In this document: piece after piece, positions 1 to 8,740 of the stretch
Layout: each line of letters starts with the position of its first letter
How positions within the stretch are numbered: position 1 is the stretch's first letter
Source: Alphaproteobacteria bacterium
GTDB taxonomy: Bacteria; Pseudomonadota; Alphaproteobacteria; UBA8366; GCA-2717185
Direction of reading: 5' to 3'
DNA: 64,000 nucleotides
Assembly (NCBI GenBank): GCA_040905865.1
Contig: JBBDQU010000022.1
Coordinates: 1 to 64,000 of the forward strand
Translations under genes and position numbers: made by a program
Notes under the pieces: model-generated
The model's database searches: none
Told to the model about the DNA's origin: nothing
What the model saw: the letters and a program-made list of their open reading frames with translations, nothing else

Positions 1-154
1 TCCTGGCATCAATCCTCGGAACCATGGATCGTTAACCTGGATTCGTTGCCCTGGTAACGATTCCCGACCGTTTGACATATGCCGCCGGACGATGCAATTG
101 CTAACCCGGTCCGCGGCGCGTCCAGGCCGCCTGAATCATGGGAGTACGGCAGGA

Positions 155-1699
155 ATGAACGGCGCGGAAAGCCTGGTAAGGACACTGGTCAGGGGCGGTG
201 TCGATGTCTGCTTCACCAACCCGGGGACGTCGGAGATGCATTTCGTCGCCGCACTCGACAAGGTCGACGGCATGAACTGCCTGCTGTGCCTGTTCGAAGG
301 CGTGGTGACCGGCGCCGCCGACGGCTATGCCCGGATGGCCGGAAAGCCGGCCTCGACCCTGCTGCATCTTGGTCCCGGCCTCGGCAACGCGGTCGCCAAC
401 CTGCACAACGCGCGCAAGGCGAATACGCCGATGGTCAATATCGTCGGCGAACACGCGACCTATCATATCGAACACGACGCGCCGCTCACCGCCGATATCG
501 AAGGCATCGCCCGGCCCGTGTCGCACTGGGTGCGAACCTCGATGGATTCGAAAACGGTAGCGGCCGACGCGGCGGAAGCCATTGCCGCCGCCAGCGCGCC
601 GCCGGGGCAGATCGCGACGCTGATCCTGCCCGCCAATACCGCTTGGGAAGATGCGGACGGGCCGGCCAGCGTGCCGCCGCCGCCGAAACGGGGCACGGTG
701 TCCGACGGGGCTGTGGAAGCCGCGGCGAAGGTGCTGCGCTCCGGCGAACCGACCCTGCTGCTGCTGACCGGGCAGGCGCTGTACGAACACGGGCTCGACG
801 TCGCCGGCCGCATCGCCGCGCGCACCGGCGCGAAGCTGATGGCGCAGGGGGCGAACGCCCGGACGCAGCGCGGCGCGGGGCGCGTGCCGGTCAACCGCAT
901 ACCGTTCGCGGTCGACCAGGCGCTGGAGGTGCTGGCGTCCTATCGGAACATCATCCTGGTCGGTACGAAGGCGCCGGTCGCCTTCTTCGCCTACCCCGGC
1001 AAGCCGAGTCGGCTGGAGCCCGAAGGCTGCAGGATCCACCGGCTGTGCGATCTGGCCGAGGATGCGGTGGACGCGCTGGAACGGCTGGCCGAGGCGGTGG
1101 GCGCGAAACCGGGCGACGCGCAGGTGCAGCAGGCCTTCCGTCCCGACCTGCCGAAGGGGGCGCTGACGGCGGAAACCATCGCCGCGGTACTGGGCAATGT
1201 CCTGCCCGAAGGCGCCATCGTCGCCGACGAATCGGTGTCGGTCGGACGCGGCTTCTTCGCCCTCACCGCCGGCACGCCGCCGCATGACTGGCTGAACAAC
1301 ATGGGCGGCTCCATCGGGCTTGGCATGCCCATGGCGACGGGGGCGGCGGTTGCCTGCCCGGACCGCAAGGTGGTCTGCCTGGAAGGCGACGGCAGCGGCA
1401 TGTACACGCTGCAGGCGCTGTGGACCCAGGCGCGCGCAAGTCTGGACGTCACGACGGTGGTGCTCGCCAACCGGTCCTATGCGATCCTGCGCGGCGAACT
1501 GACCCGGGTCGGTGCGGAAAACCCGGGACGCAAGGCGCTGGACATGCTGGATCTGTCGCGGCCCGACCTGGACTGGGTGCAGATGGCGAACGGCATGGGC
1601 GTGGAGGCCGTACGCGTCGACGACTGCGAGGGATTCCATAAGGCGCTGATGGCGGGGCTAGCGGTAAAGGGCCCCTATCTGGTTGAAGTCGTGATGTGA
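155..1699 (+). CDS. ThDP-dependent enzyme, acetolactate synthase/benzoylformate decarboxylase-like
   Basis: A 514-residue ThDP enzyme. The ATG at 155 was chosen over an in-frame ATG at 92 because the protein then begins MNGAESL, a normal family N-terminus, with GGAG about 10 nt upstream. Glu48 in LFEGVVTGAADGYAR is the expected cofactor-activating glutamate. The diphosphate/metal motif starts at G411-D412-G413, followed by SGMYTLQALW, which resembles benzoylformate decarboxylases more than classical IlvB. No small regulatory subunit is adjacent, so a role in branched-chain amino-acid synthesis is unlikely. Substrate unknown; a 2-oxo-acid decarboxylase or carboligase is the safe call. A GST-like gene follows after 10 nt and is probably co-transcribed. 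Confidence 0.85.
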   Translation: MNGAESLVRTLVRGGVDVCFTNPGTSEMHFVAALDKVDGMNCLLCLFEGVVTGAADGYARMAGKPASTLLHLGPGLGNAVANLHNARKANTPMVNIVGEHATYHIEHDAPLTADIEGIARPVSHWVRTSMDSKTVAADAAEAIAAASAPPGQIATLILPANTAWEDADGPASVPPPPKRGTVSDGAVEAAAKVLRSGEPTLLLLTGQALYEHGLDVAGRIAARTGAKLMAQGANARTQRGAGRVPVNRIPFAVDQALEVLASYRNIILVGTKAPVAFFAYPGKPSRLEPEGCRIHRLCDLAEDAVDALERLAEAVGAKPGDAQVQQAFRPDLPKGALTAETIAAVLGNVLPEGAIVADESVSVGRGFFALTAGTPPHDWLNNMGGSIGLGMPMATGAAVACPDRKVVCLEGDGSGMYTLQALWTQARASLDVTTVVLANRSYAILRGELTRVGAENPGRKALDMLDLSRPDLDWVQMANGMGVEAVRVDDCEGFHKALMAGLAVKGPYLVEVVM

Positions 1700-1709
1700 G
1701 GGACGCGCA

Positions 1710-2309
1710 ATGAAACTGTATGTGACGCTGACATCGCCCTATGCTCGCATGGCGCGGGTGCTGGTTATCGAAAAGGGCATCGAGGACAGGGTCGCCGTCG
1801 TGCCGATTCAGACGCGTACGCTCGATACGCCGCTGCTGGCGATCAACCCTGCGGGCCGGGTGCCGACGCTGGTCAATGACGGGGGCGAGATGTTCGACGA
1901 ATCGGCGCTCATCATCGACTATCTGGAAGCCATATACGGGCCGCCGCTGCTGGCGCCGCCTTCCGGCTGGGCCGAGAAACGGCTGGAAGCGCATGCACGC
2001 AGCAACCTGGACGGGCTGTCGGTGTGGATACGCGAATTGCGGCGGCCGCCGGAGCACCGCTCGCCCGTCATCCTGGAGCTGGAGGAAGCGCGCGGCCTGC
2101 GCCTGGCCAGGGAATTTGACGCTATCGTCGCCGGCGGCGCGCTGGACGGGCCGCTGGATCGGGCGCAACTCATCCTCGGCTGCACCTATCACTGGCGCGA
2201 CAGAACGATGCCCGACTTCGACTGGCGGACCGGCAACCCGAACCTGTCGGCCTGGATCGACCGCTTCGGCGAACGGGAATCGATGCAGCGGACGGTTCCG
2301 CCCGTCTGA
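1710..2309 (+). CDS. Glutathione S-transferase family protein
   Basis: A 199-residue cytosolic GST-type protein. The N-terminal thioredoxin-like domain (about residues 1-77) carries a likely active-site Ser/Tyr region (LTSPYARM), the cis-proline and glutathione-contact segment NPAGRVPTL, and DESALIIDYLE at the domain end. The remainder is the helical C-terminal domain, slightly short for the family. It starts 10 nt after the ThDP enzyme with a GAGGGA ribosome site, so the two likely form an operon. Substrate not predictable. Confidence 0.85.
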   Translation: MKLYVTLTSPYARMARVLVIEKGIEDRVAVVPIQTRTLDTPLLAINPAGRVPTLVNDGGEMFDESALIIDYLEAIYGPPLLAPPSGWAEKRLEAHARSNLDGLSVWIRELRRPPEHRSPVILELEEARGLRLAREFDAIVAGGALDGPLDRAQLILGCTYHWRDRTMPDFDWRTGNPNLSAWIDRFGERESMQRTVPPV

Positions 2310-2342
2310 AACGGGATTCCGCGTTGCCGCAAATGCGTCGTC

Positions 2343-2360
2343 GCGGGCAAAATTGCCCGC
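2343..2360. terminator. Hairpin between convergent genes
   Basis: A perfect inverted repeat, GCGGGC (2343-2348) and GCCCGC (2355-2360), whose spacer is also self-complementary (AAAATT). It lies in the 61-nt gap between the convergent GST-like and msrB genes. There is no strong T-tract on either side, so it is a candidate bidirectional terminator rather than a textbook one. Confidence 0.5.
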
Positions 2361-2370
2361 TCGGGATTTG

Positions 2371-2781
2371 CTATTCCTTCGGTTTCAGTTCCAGCGACGC
2401 CGAATTCATGCAGTAGCGCAACCCGGTCGGGGCCGGGCCGTCCGGGAAGACGTGGCCAAGATGGGCATCGCACTTCGCGCATAACGCTTCGGTCCGGCGC
2501 ATGAAGAAGCTGTTGTCCGATTCCTCGCCGACCGCGTCGGGCGACAGCGGCTGGTAAAAGCTGGGCCAGCCGGTGCCGGAATCGAACTTGGTGTCGGAAT
2601 CGAACAGCGGATTGCCGCAACAGACGCAGACATAGATTCCTGCGTCTTTGGTATTGGCGTACTTGCCGGTAAAGGCACGCTCGGTGCCCTTCTCACGAGT
2701 CACGTGGTACTGCTCGGGCGACAGTTGCGCCCGCCACTCGGCGTCCGTTTTTACGACCTTGCCGGATGTATCGTCAGCCAT
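2371..2781 (-). CDS. msrB: Peptide-methionine (R)-S-oxide reductase MsrB
   Basis: Reduces the R-epimer of methionine sulfoxide in proteins. The 136-residue protein shows the SelR/MsrB pattern: two zinc CxxC pairs (CVCC and CAKC), the core [16 protein letters not shown], and the C-terminal catalytic segment [11 protein letters not shown] with Cys124. The ATG at 2781 gives the family-typical MADDTSGKV start with GGGAGA 7-8 nt upstream. This makes the gene overlap the 3' end of the upstream ChaC-like gene by 31 nt. An earlier in-frame start at 2820 would lengthen the overlap and has no support. Cytoplasmic, no signal peptide. Confidence 0.95.
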   Translation of the reverse strand: MADDTSGKVVKTDAEWRAQLSPEQYHVTREKGTERAFTGKYANTKDAGIYVCVCCGNPLFDSDTKFDSGTGWPSFYQPLSPDAVGEESDNSFFMRRTEALCAKCDAHLGHVFPDGPAPTGLRYCMNSASLELKPKE

Positions 2782-3476
2782 TTGCCGTTCTCCCATCGTC
2801 CCGCCGGCGGTCCGCCGCAATAGGCGCGGACCCCTTCCAGCATCTCGTGCATAGGCCCATCTTCTATGCCAAGCGCGTGCATGTGTTCAACCGTGTTCGC
2901 CAGGTACTCCGCGCAGCTGCCGATCTTCCCCCTGGCTTCAGCCAGGTGGGCGATCAGCAGGTCGCGGGGCAGTTTGCCCGCATACCGCACATGATCGCGC
3001 CGGATGACAAAGGTCAGCGCCTTCACCGGGCCCGCCGCCGTGCGGACCGTGACCCAGCGGGCCAGATACGATCCGCCGCCCATTTCCCGCGCCCAGACGA
3101 TCTCCAGTTCCTCGCGGACCTGTTCCGGCGCGATGCAATAGGCTATTCCGGTGCATGACCCGCCGCGATCCAGTCCCAGGGTCAACCCCGCCAGTTCCGG
3201 CGACCCGCGCCCGGCCGCCGTCCACATGCAGAAACTGCGGTGATAGCCATGCACCGTGCCGGGGCGGCGCTCGCAGTAATGAAAGGCGGGGTTCCACATC
3301 AGCGAGCCGTACCCGAAAAGCCAGACGCATTCGCCCGCCGGAATATCGCTTAGCGCCGCGCGCAGGGTTTCATTGCGCGCTTCGTCCGAAATCCGCGCGG
3401 TAAGGCCAAGCGCTTGCGCTTCGCGCACGATTTCCCCGACGACACCGTCCCTGATCGATTCGCGGCTCAGGATCAC
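2751..3476 (-). CDS. ChaC-like gamma-glutamylcyclotransferase
   Basis: A 241-residue ChaC-family protein, expected to cleave glutathione to 5-oxoproline and Cys-Gly. The family's substrate-binding loop is visible as [11 protein letters not shown] (about residues 53-63), and the region [11 protein letters not shown] holds the glutamate expected to be catalytic. The first about 50 residues are an additional helical segment common in proteobacterial members. Its stop lies 31 nt inside msrB, so the two are co-transcribed and linked to thiol/oxidation homeostasis. The 129-nt gap upstream (3477-3605) may hold its promoter. Confidence 0.88.
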   Translation of the reverse strand: MILSRESIRDGVVGEIVREAQALGLTARISDEARNETLRAALSDIPAGECVWLFGYGSLMWNPAFHYCERRPGTVHGYHRSFCMWTAAGRGSPELAGLTLGLDRGGSCTGIAYCIAPEQVREELEIVWAREMGGGSYLARWVTVRTAAGPVKALTFVIRRDHVRYAGKLPRDLLIAHLAEARGKIGSCAEYLANTVEHMHALGIEDGPMHEMLEGVRAYCGGPPAGRWENGKWLTIHPARS

Positions 3477-3605
3477 GCAGCACTACTCCTGTTATCGGAA
3501 GATCAATATACCGGAAGCCGCCGCAATCGCAGGCGATCTTTCCCCGGTTTCCGGCTTCAATATCCTATCATTGTGGAAGGGTTTCAACCGGGTCGGGATA
3601 TAACC

Positions 3606-5216
3606 CTAAAATCGCCCGTCATAGGCGCCGCGCGGGATATGCGCCGCGATGACCGTGAAGGTGTCGGCGGCCAGCCCGTCGCGTACCGCATCCGCCAGCG
3701 CCGGCCGGCTGTTCACGTCGACGCCGATGCCGCCCATGGCGCGCGCCACGGCGGCGAAATCCGTCTGCTCGAAATCGACGCCCAGATTGGTCATGCCGGT
3801 GGCGCGCTGTTTCATTTCGATCAGGGTCAGCGACGCATCCACAAAAACCACGATAACAACCGGCAGCCTGCGGTCGCGCAGGGTCGCCAGTTCGCCCAGG
3901 ACCATTTCCAGCCCCGCATCGCCCGTGAAGGCGACGACCGGACGGTCCGGATCCACCAGCTTCACGCCGGCCGCCAGCGGCATCCCGCAGCCCATGCTGC
4001 CGAAGGCCGAGGACTGGATCAGCGTATGCGGCCGCGCGCATTTCCAGACCGAATTCAGCAGGATCCGGTGCGCGCCGGTGTCGCAACTGACCATTGCATG
4101 GTCGGGCAGCAGGCGGTTCACTTCGTCGCAGATCGCGGCCGGGCCCCAGGCCTCGTCGGTCGGAAAGGCGGCGGCCAGCGCCTTGCGGGCTTCCAGCGCG
4201 GCTCCGTTCGACCAGACCGGTCCGGGGATGACGCCGTCCCGCAGCGCCCGCAACCCGGCGCCGATATCGCCGACGAAGGACAGGCTCGCCTGATGAACAT
4301 AATGGGTATTGGCGACGGCGCAGAATTCGATCACCGGCGTTTTTACCGGGTCCCAGGGCGCAACCCAGCTCGACCGCATCTCGATCGGGTCGTATCCCGC
4401 CAGCAGGATCAGGTCGGCGGTTTCGATCAGCGGCATCAGATGGGTATCGCCCAGCGGCGACAGCCCCCAGCCGCCGAGCGCCAGGGGATCGTCTTCGGGC
4501 AGAACGCCCTTCGCCTTGTATGTCGTGATGACCGGAATGGAAAAATCCCGCGCCAGCGACGCAACGGTTTCCGCCGCGTCATGTTCCAGCACCTCGACGC
4601 CCGCGATCATGATCGGCCGTTTGGCCTGTCCCAGCAGGTTCCGGGCGAAGGCCAGTTCGGGTCCCGCCGCCGGGACGGACGGCGCGGGGCGGACCCGTCG
4701 TACCGGCGGCGCGTCCGGCTGTTCGCGCCCGGCCAGCGGCGTCGGCACGTCGATATGTACGGGGCCCGGGCGGGCATCGGTCGCAATCGCGATCGCCTTG
4801 TCGATAATGGTGTCGACGGCGCCGTCGATCAGGGTAAAGCTGGCCTTGGCCACGGATTTCATCAGCGCCACCTGGTCCATGACCTGGTGCGTATAGCTGT
4901 GCGACTCGCCCTCGGTGAAGGCGCCGGTCAGGAAGATCATCGGGACGCGGTCCTGCTTCGCATTGGCGATGACATTGACCGCATTGGTGATGCCAGGCCC
5001 GATGGTCGATACCAGCACCGCCGGCGCGCCGGACGCGTGGAACGTTCCCTCGGCCATGAAGCCGCCGGTGTTTTCATGCTTCACGAGGACAAACTCGATT
5101 CCCGCTTCCTGCAGCGCCGCCATCATGGTCAGGACCTCGCCGCCGGGGATGCCGAACGCATGGCGGCAGCCCGCCTCGTGCAGGCGGCGGGCGACAATTT
5201 GTGCGGCAGTGGCCAT
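3606..5216 (-). CDS. ThDP-dependent acetolactate synthase-like large subunit
   Basis: A 536-residue three-domain ThDP enzyme. Glu48 in VKHENTGGFMAEG is the cofactor-activating glutamate, and G432-D433-A434-G435-LEM is the start of the ThDP diphosphate motif. The central region (about 200-340) is the FAD/DHAP-synthase-like domain of the family. Its ATG shares one base with the stop of the upstream acyl-CoA-dehydrogenase-fold gene (TGATG), so translation is almost certainly coupled. No IlvN-type regulatory subunit is present. The partner gene suggests a catabolic role, possibly in organosulfur or short acyl-CoA metabolism, but the substrate is not evident from sequence. Confidence 0.85.
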   Translation of the reverse strand: MATAAQIVARRLHEAGCRHAFGIPGGEVLTMMAALQEAGIEFVLVKHENTGGFMAEGTFHASGAPAVLVSTIGPGITNAVNVIANAKQDRVPMIFLTGAFTEGESHSYTHQVMDQVALMKSVAKASFTLIDGAVDTIIDKAIAIATDARPGPVHIDVPTPLAGREQPDAPPVRRVRPAPSVPAAGPELAFARNLLGQAKRPIMIAGVEVLEHDAAETVASLARDFSIPVITTYKAKGVLPEDDPLALGGWGLSPLGDTHLMPLIETADLILLAGYDPIEMRSSWVAPWDPVKTPVIEFCAVANTHYVHQASLSFVGDIGAGLRALRDGVIPGPVWSNGAALEARKALAAAFPTDEAWGPAAICDEVNRLLPDHAMVSCDTGAHRILLNSVWKCARPHTLIQSSAFGSMGCGMPLAAGVKLVDPDRPVVAFTGDAGLEMVLGELATLRDRRLPVVIVVFVDASLTLIEMKQRATGMTNLGVDFEQTDFAAVARAMGGIGVDVNSRPALADAVRDGLAADTFTVIAAHIPRGAYDGRF

Positions 5217-6433
5217 CAGCGTTCCGCTCCCGGCCGTGGCAGGTTCATGTAGCCGTCCCGCGTCTGCGGCAGTTTCCTGTTCAGGATGCGCGACGCCACG
5301 ACCGTGCGCAGGATCTGCGCCGTGCCGCCGCCGATGGTGAACATGCGCGCATCCCGCACCATGCGTTCCAGCGGGTTGTTGCGCGAATACCCCGCCGCGC
5401 CGAATACCTGCAGCGCGTCATTGGTGACCTTGATCGCCATTTCGGAGGTGAATATCTTGGCCTGCGCCGCCTCGTTGGCGTCGGGGAACCCCTCGCCGGC
5501 ATTGCCCGCCGCCTTGTAACAGAGCGCCTCCGCCGCGGCGATCTGGATCGACATATCGGCCAGCATCCACTGCAGTCCCTGGAATTCGTGAATCGGGCGG
5601 CCGAACTGTTCGCGCTGATGGCTGAACGCCAGCGCCTTTTCATAGGCGCCCTGCGCCAGGCCCAGCGCGACGGAAGCCGCCCCGACACGCTGCGCGTTGT
5701 ACGCATTCATCAGCCCGGCGAAGCCGCGCCGCAATCCTTCCGGCGGCACGATCATCATGGATTGATCGACTTCCAGATCCTCGAACATCACTTCCGCTTC
5801 CGGTATGCCGCGCAGCCCCATGGTCGGTTCGCGCCTGCCGATGACGAGCCCCTTCGGCGTGCCGGCCTGCGGGTCGCGGACCACCAGGAAACCGCCGATA
5901 CCCTGCTCGAACCCGTTGTCGAAGACCCGTGCGAAGATCAGGTGCAGCCGCGATACGCCGCCGCCGGTGATCCAGTGCTTCTTGCCGTTCAGGATGTATC
6001 TCTCGCCGTGCTTTTCGGCGCGGGTCGTCATCTCGCTGGCGGCGCTGCCGGCATTCGGCTCGGTGATGCAGATCGCCGGCTTGTCGCCGGACAGCACGAG
6101 GTCCGCCGCGAACCTGCGTTGTGCGGCGTCGCCATATTTCATCACGGCGCTGATCGCGCCCATGTTGCATTCCACGGCAATGCGGCCGGTGACCCCGCAG
6201 ACCTTGGCCATTTCGACGATCAGCAAGACGGCGTCGAAGATCGACCGGCCCTGACCGCCGAGTTCCCCCGGAATGGAGATACCGACAAATCCCGCTTCCT
6301 TCAGTGCCTGCACGTTGTCCCAGGGATACTGTTCGCTGCGATCCACCTCGGCCGCGCGCGGGGCAATCACGGTTTCCGCAAGGTCGCGGGCGCGCGCCTG
6401 AAAGGCGCGCTGTTCGTCGGTCAGGCTGAACAT
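5216..6433 (-). CDS. Acyl-CoA dehydrogenase-fold protein, candidate 3-sulfinopropanoyl-CoA desulfinase
   Basis: A 405-residue flavoprotein with the complete acyl-CoA dehydrogenase fold: ITEPNAGSAASEM (FAD loop), WITGGG, REQFGRPIHEFQGLQW, and the C-terminal GGGTAQILR. Neither usual catalytic base is present. The YEGT-type glutamate is Gly369 (IGGGTAQ), and the alternative isovaleryl-CoA-dehydrogenase-type glutamate is Gln248 (YNAQRVG). Arg84 lies in VTGRIAVE. From memory, the same trio (Gln246, Gly366, Arg84) was reported for the 3-sulfinopropanoyl-CoA desulfinase of Advenella mimigardefordensis, which releases sulfite and propanoyl-CoA and has no dehydrogenase activity. The family is certain; the desulfinase activity is an inference from these positions. 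First gene of a two-gene unit with the ThDP enzyme. Confidence 0.85.
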   Translation of the reverse strand: MFSLTDEQRAFQARARDLAETVIAPRAAEVDRSEQYPWDNVQALKEAGFVGISIPGELGGQGRSIFDAVLLIVEMAKVCGVTGRIAVECNMGAISAVMKYGDAAQRRFAADLVLSGDKPAICITEPNAGSAASEMTTRAEKHGERYILNGKKHWITGGGVSRLHLIFARVFDNGFEQGIGGFLVVRDPQAGTPKGLVIGRREPTMGLRGIPEAEVMFEDLEVDQSMMIVPPEGLRRGFAGLMNAYNAQRVGAASVALGLAQGAYEKALAFSHQREQFGRPIHEFQGLQWMLADMSIQIAAAEALCYKAAGNAGEGFPDANEAAQAKIFTSEMAIKVTNDALQVFGAAGYSRNNPLERMVRDARMFTIGGGTAQILRTVVASRILNRKLPQTRDGYMNLPRPGAER

Positions 6434-6592
6434 GGCGTATTGTTCCTCATATAAATCCGAAGGGCCGGTACTTGATACATCACCGGCGGCGCGGGCGCGT
6501 GCCGGAAAAGGCCCGCACCCATTCTGTCATGCGAATGTGTGGAGTTTAAAGAAAATCCCGCATGGCATCAGGAATATCCGGAAGAGCAGACG

Positions 6593-7582
6593 CTACTTCA
6601 GAAGGATATTGGCAATTTCCTTGATCTGCGTCCGTGACCGCAGCAGGTAGAAGCCCTGCGATGCCAGGTGGCTCGGCATGACCTGACTGTCCGGTTCGCC
6701 GTTCGCGACGACCAGCGGCTGCATGGTAGCCGCAATCCGGAAGGATTCCAGCATCTGGCTCCAGGCGGCGGTCAATTCCCGTTCGTCGATTATTTTCTGG
6801 AAATCCAGGCCTAATGCCTTGAGAATTTGGTAATATGCGTAAAGCCGGCCCTTGGTCTGGTAGAAAACGTCGTCGGCCTCGGTGTCGATCAGGAAACCGC
6901 CGGTGGCGATGCGCTGGTCGATCACCGCCGATGACGACCCAATGTCGTTGCTGATCCGTTCGATCGTCGCCTGCAGGTTGTCGGCACGGCGTTCGAAACT
7001 GGCCTGCCCCACGGCCAGGCGCTTGTTGTAGTTCAGGAAGGCCAGCCGGGCCGTCCGGTAATGCTGTTCGGAAGCGGTCGTCGGCGCCAGCGATGTCCCG
7101 AAATCGAACAACCAGATCGTACCGGGAAATTTCAATCGGCCGGCCGCGCTGTCGAGGTCGGCGTCAACCTGGCTCGACCCCCGGACCCGGCCGATCTGAT
7201 CGCTCATCTCGATGGCGAAACGGGACAGGGCATACATGATACCCTGCTGGAAGTTAGGCATATTGTCGAGCATAAAGCCGGGCATGAAGAACGGATCGTT
7301 TGCGGTCCACCGGTTTTCATCGGTCTCGCGCGTAATCAGCGCCGCCGCTACCGCGACGGCGCGGCTTTCGCCTTCATCGACCTGATAACTCAATTCCGCG
7401 TCATCGTCGATATCGTGAATAAGCAGCATTCCGATGGGGTAGTAGAGCAGCGCAAGGACGGCAAGTATTCCCAGGATCCGCAACGCGATCCTGCCGTAAT
7501 TCCGCTCCCGGGCAGGGCCACGCTGGCCGTCCAGCCGGGGGCGGGCGGCGGTTGAATCGCTGATCAGATCATCATCATTCAT
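6593..7582 (-). CDS. DUF2333 family membrane-anchored protein
   Basis: A protein of unknown function that fits DUF2333, common near housekeeping genes of alphaproteobacteria. It has a short charged cytoplasmic N-terminus, one transmembrane helix (ILGILAVLALLYYPIGMLLI, about residues 34-53), then a long, probably periplasmic, mostly helical domain. The start at 7582 gives MNDDDLIS and the usual length of 329 residues. An in-frame ATG at 7636 is possible, but neither start has a well-spaced ribosome site. It follows trpS by about 60 nt on the same strand. Confidence 0.75.
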   Translation of the reverse strand: MNDDDLISDSTAARPRLDGQRGPARERNYGRIALRILGILAVLALLYYPIGMLLIHDIDDDAELSYQVDEGESRAVAVAAALITRETDENRWTANDPFFMPGFMLDNMPNFQQGIMYALSRFAIEMSDQIGRVRGSSQVDADLDSAAGRLKFPGTIWLFDFGTSLAPTTASEQHYRTARLAFLNYNKRLAVGQASFERRADNLQATIERISNDIGSSSAVIDQRIATGGFLIDTEADDVFYQTKGRLYAYYQILKALGLDFQKIIDERELTAAWSQMLESFRIAATMQPLVVANGEPDSQVMPSHLASQGFYLLRSRTQIKEIANILLK

Positions 7583-7643
7583 TGTGTTTAATTGTGTATC
7601 CGGGGCATGCAGCGCAAGGGGCCGGGTCGCGGACATCTCCGAT

Positions 7644-8642
7644 TCAGGATTGCAGCAGCCCCACGACGTCGAAGACCTCGCGCATGACCGGCGCCGAAAT
7701 GGCCCGCGCGCGGGCGCCCCCGTCATTCAATACGCCGTCGATATAGCCGGGGTCGGCGACAAGCCGCTGCATTTCCGCGCCGATGGGCCCCAGCACGGAA
7801 ACCGCCAGGTCGGCTAGCATGGGTTTGAACTCGGAAAACATCCTGCCGCCGACATCGGACAGGACAGCGTCGACGCTGCAATCGGACAGCGCGGCATAGA
7901 TGCCGACCAGATTGGCGGCCTCCGGACGGCCTTCCAGTCCCGCCGCCTCGTCCGGCAGGGCATCGGGGTCGGTTCGCGCCCGCCGGATTTTCTGCGCAAT
8001 CGTATCCGCGTCATCGGTCAGGTTCAGCCGGCTGTTGTCGGACGGATCGGATTTCGACATTTTCAACGACCCGTCCCGCAGCGACATGACCCGCGTGGCC
8101 GGCCCCACGATCAGCGGCTCGGTAATCGGAAACAGTTCGGTTTCGTAATCGTTATTGAACTTCTGCGCGATGTCCCGGCAGAGTTCCAGATGCTGTTTCT
8201 GGTCTTCGCCAACCGGCACATGAGTCGCCTTGTAGGCCAGGATATCCGCCGCCATCAGGTTCGGATAGGCATACAGGCCGACCGAGGCATTTTCGCGGTT
8301 CTTGCCCGCCTTCTCCTTGAACTGGGTCATCCGGTTCAGCCAGCCCAGCCGCGCGACGCAGTTGAACACCCAGGCGAGTTCCGCATGGTGCGGGTTACGG
8401 GACTGGTTGAAGATGACGCTTTTCTTCGGATCGACGCCGGCCGCAATAAAAGCCGCGGTCACTTCGCGGGTGCTTTGCCGCAGTTCTTCGGGATCCTGCC
8501 AGACCGTAATCGCGTGCAGGTCGACAACACAGTAAATGCATTCATTGCCTTCCTGCAGACGGACGAAATTCCGGATCGCGCCCAGATAGTTGCCGAGATG
8601 CAGGTTGCCCGTGGGCTGTACGCCCGAGAATATCCGGTCCAT
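7644..8642 (-). CDS. trpS: Tryptophanyl-tRNA synthetase
   Basis: A 332-residue class I aminoacyl-tRNA synthetase that charges tRNA-Trp. The HIGH-type signature is [10 protein letters not shown] near residues 13-22 and the KMSKS loop appears as [10 protein letters not shown]. Length and the opening [12 protein letters not shown] are typical of bacterial TrpS. It sits 98 nt downstream of murJ in a run of minus-strand housekeeping genes. Confidence 0.97.
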   Translation of the reverse strand: MDRIFSGVQPTGNLHLGNYLGAIRNFVRLQEGNECIYCVVDLHAITVWQDPEELRQSTREVTAAFIAAGVDPKKSVIFNQSRNPHHAELAWVFNCVARLGWLNRMTQFKEKAGKNRENASVGLYAYPNLMAADILAYKATHVPVGEDQKQHLELCRDIAQKFNNDYETELFPITEPLIVGPATRVMSLRDGSLKMSKSDPSDNSRLNLTDDADTIAQKIRRARTDPDALPDEAAGLEGRPEAANLVGIYAALSDCSVDAVLSDVGGRMFSEFKPMLADLAVSVLGPIGAEMQRLVADPGYIDGVLNDGGARARAISAPVMREVFDVVGLLQS

Positions 8643-8740
8643 GACGCCCCCGTGGAAATCCTTCGCAGAACTGAACGGCGCGTGTTATCGCGGCTCCTCC
8701 GCGCCCGGTCAAGCCCGGCGCCGCGCCGGATGGCGCCGCA

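Noticed and set aside
1-154. Possible gene end or promoter at the left edge
   Set aside because: No conserved coding sequence could be recognised and no clear -35/-10 pair; the in-frame ATG at 92 was judged not to be the start of the first gene.
3414-5252. 612-codon plus-strand frame opposite the second ThDP enzyme
   Set aside because: Antisense shadow of a gene with intact ThDP motifs.
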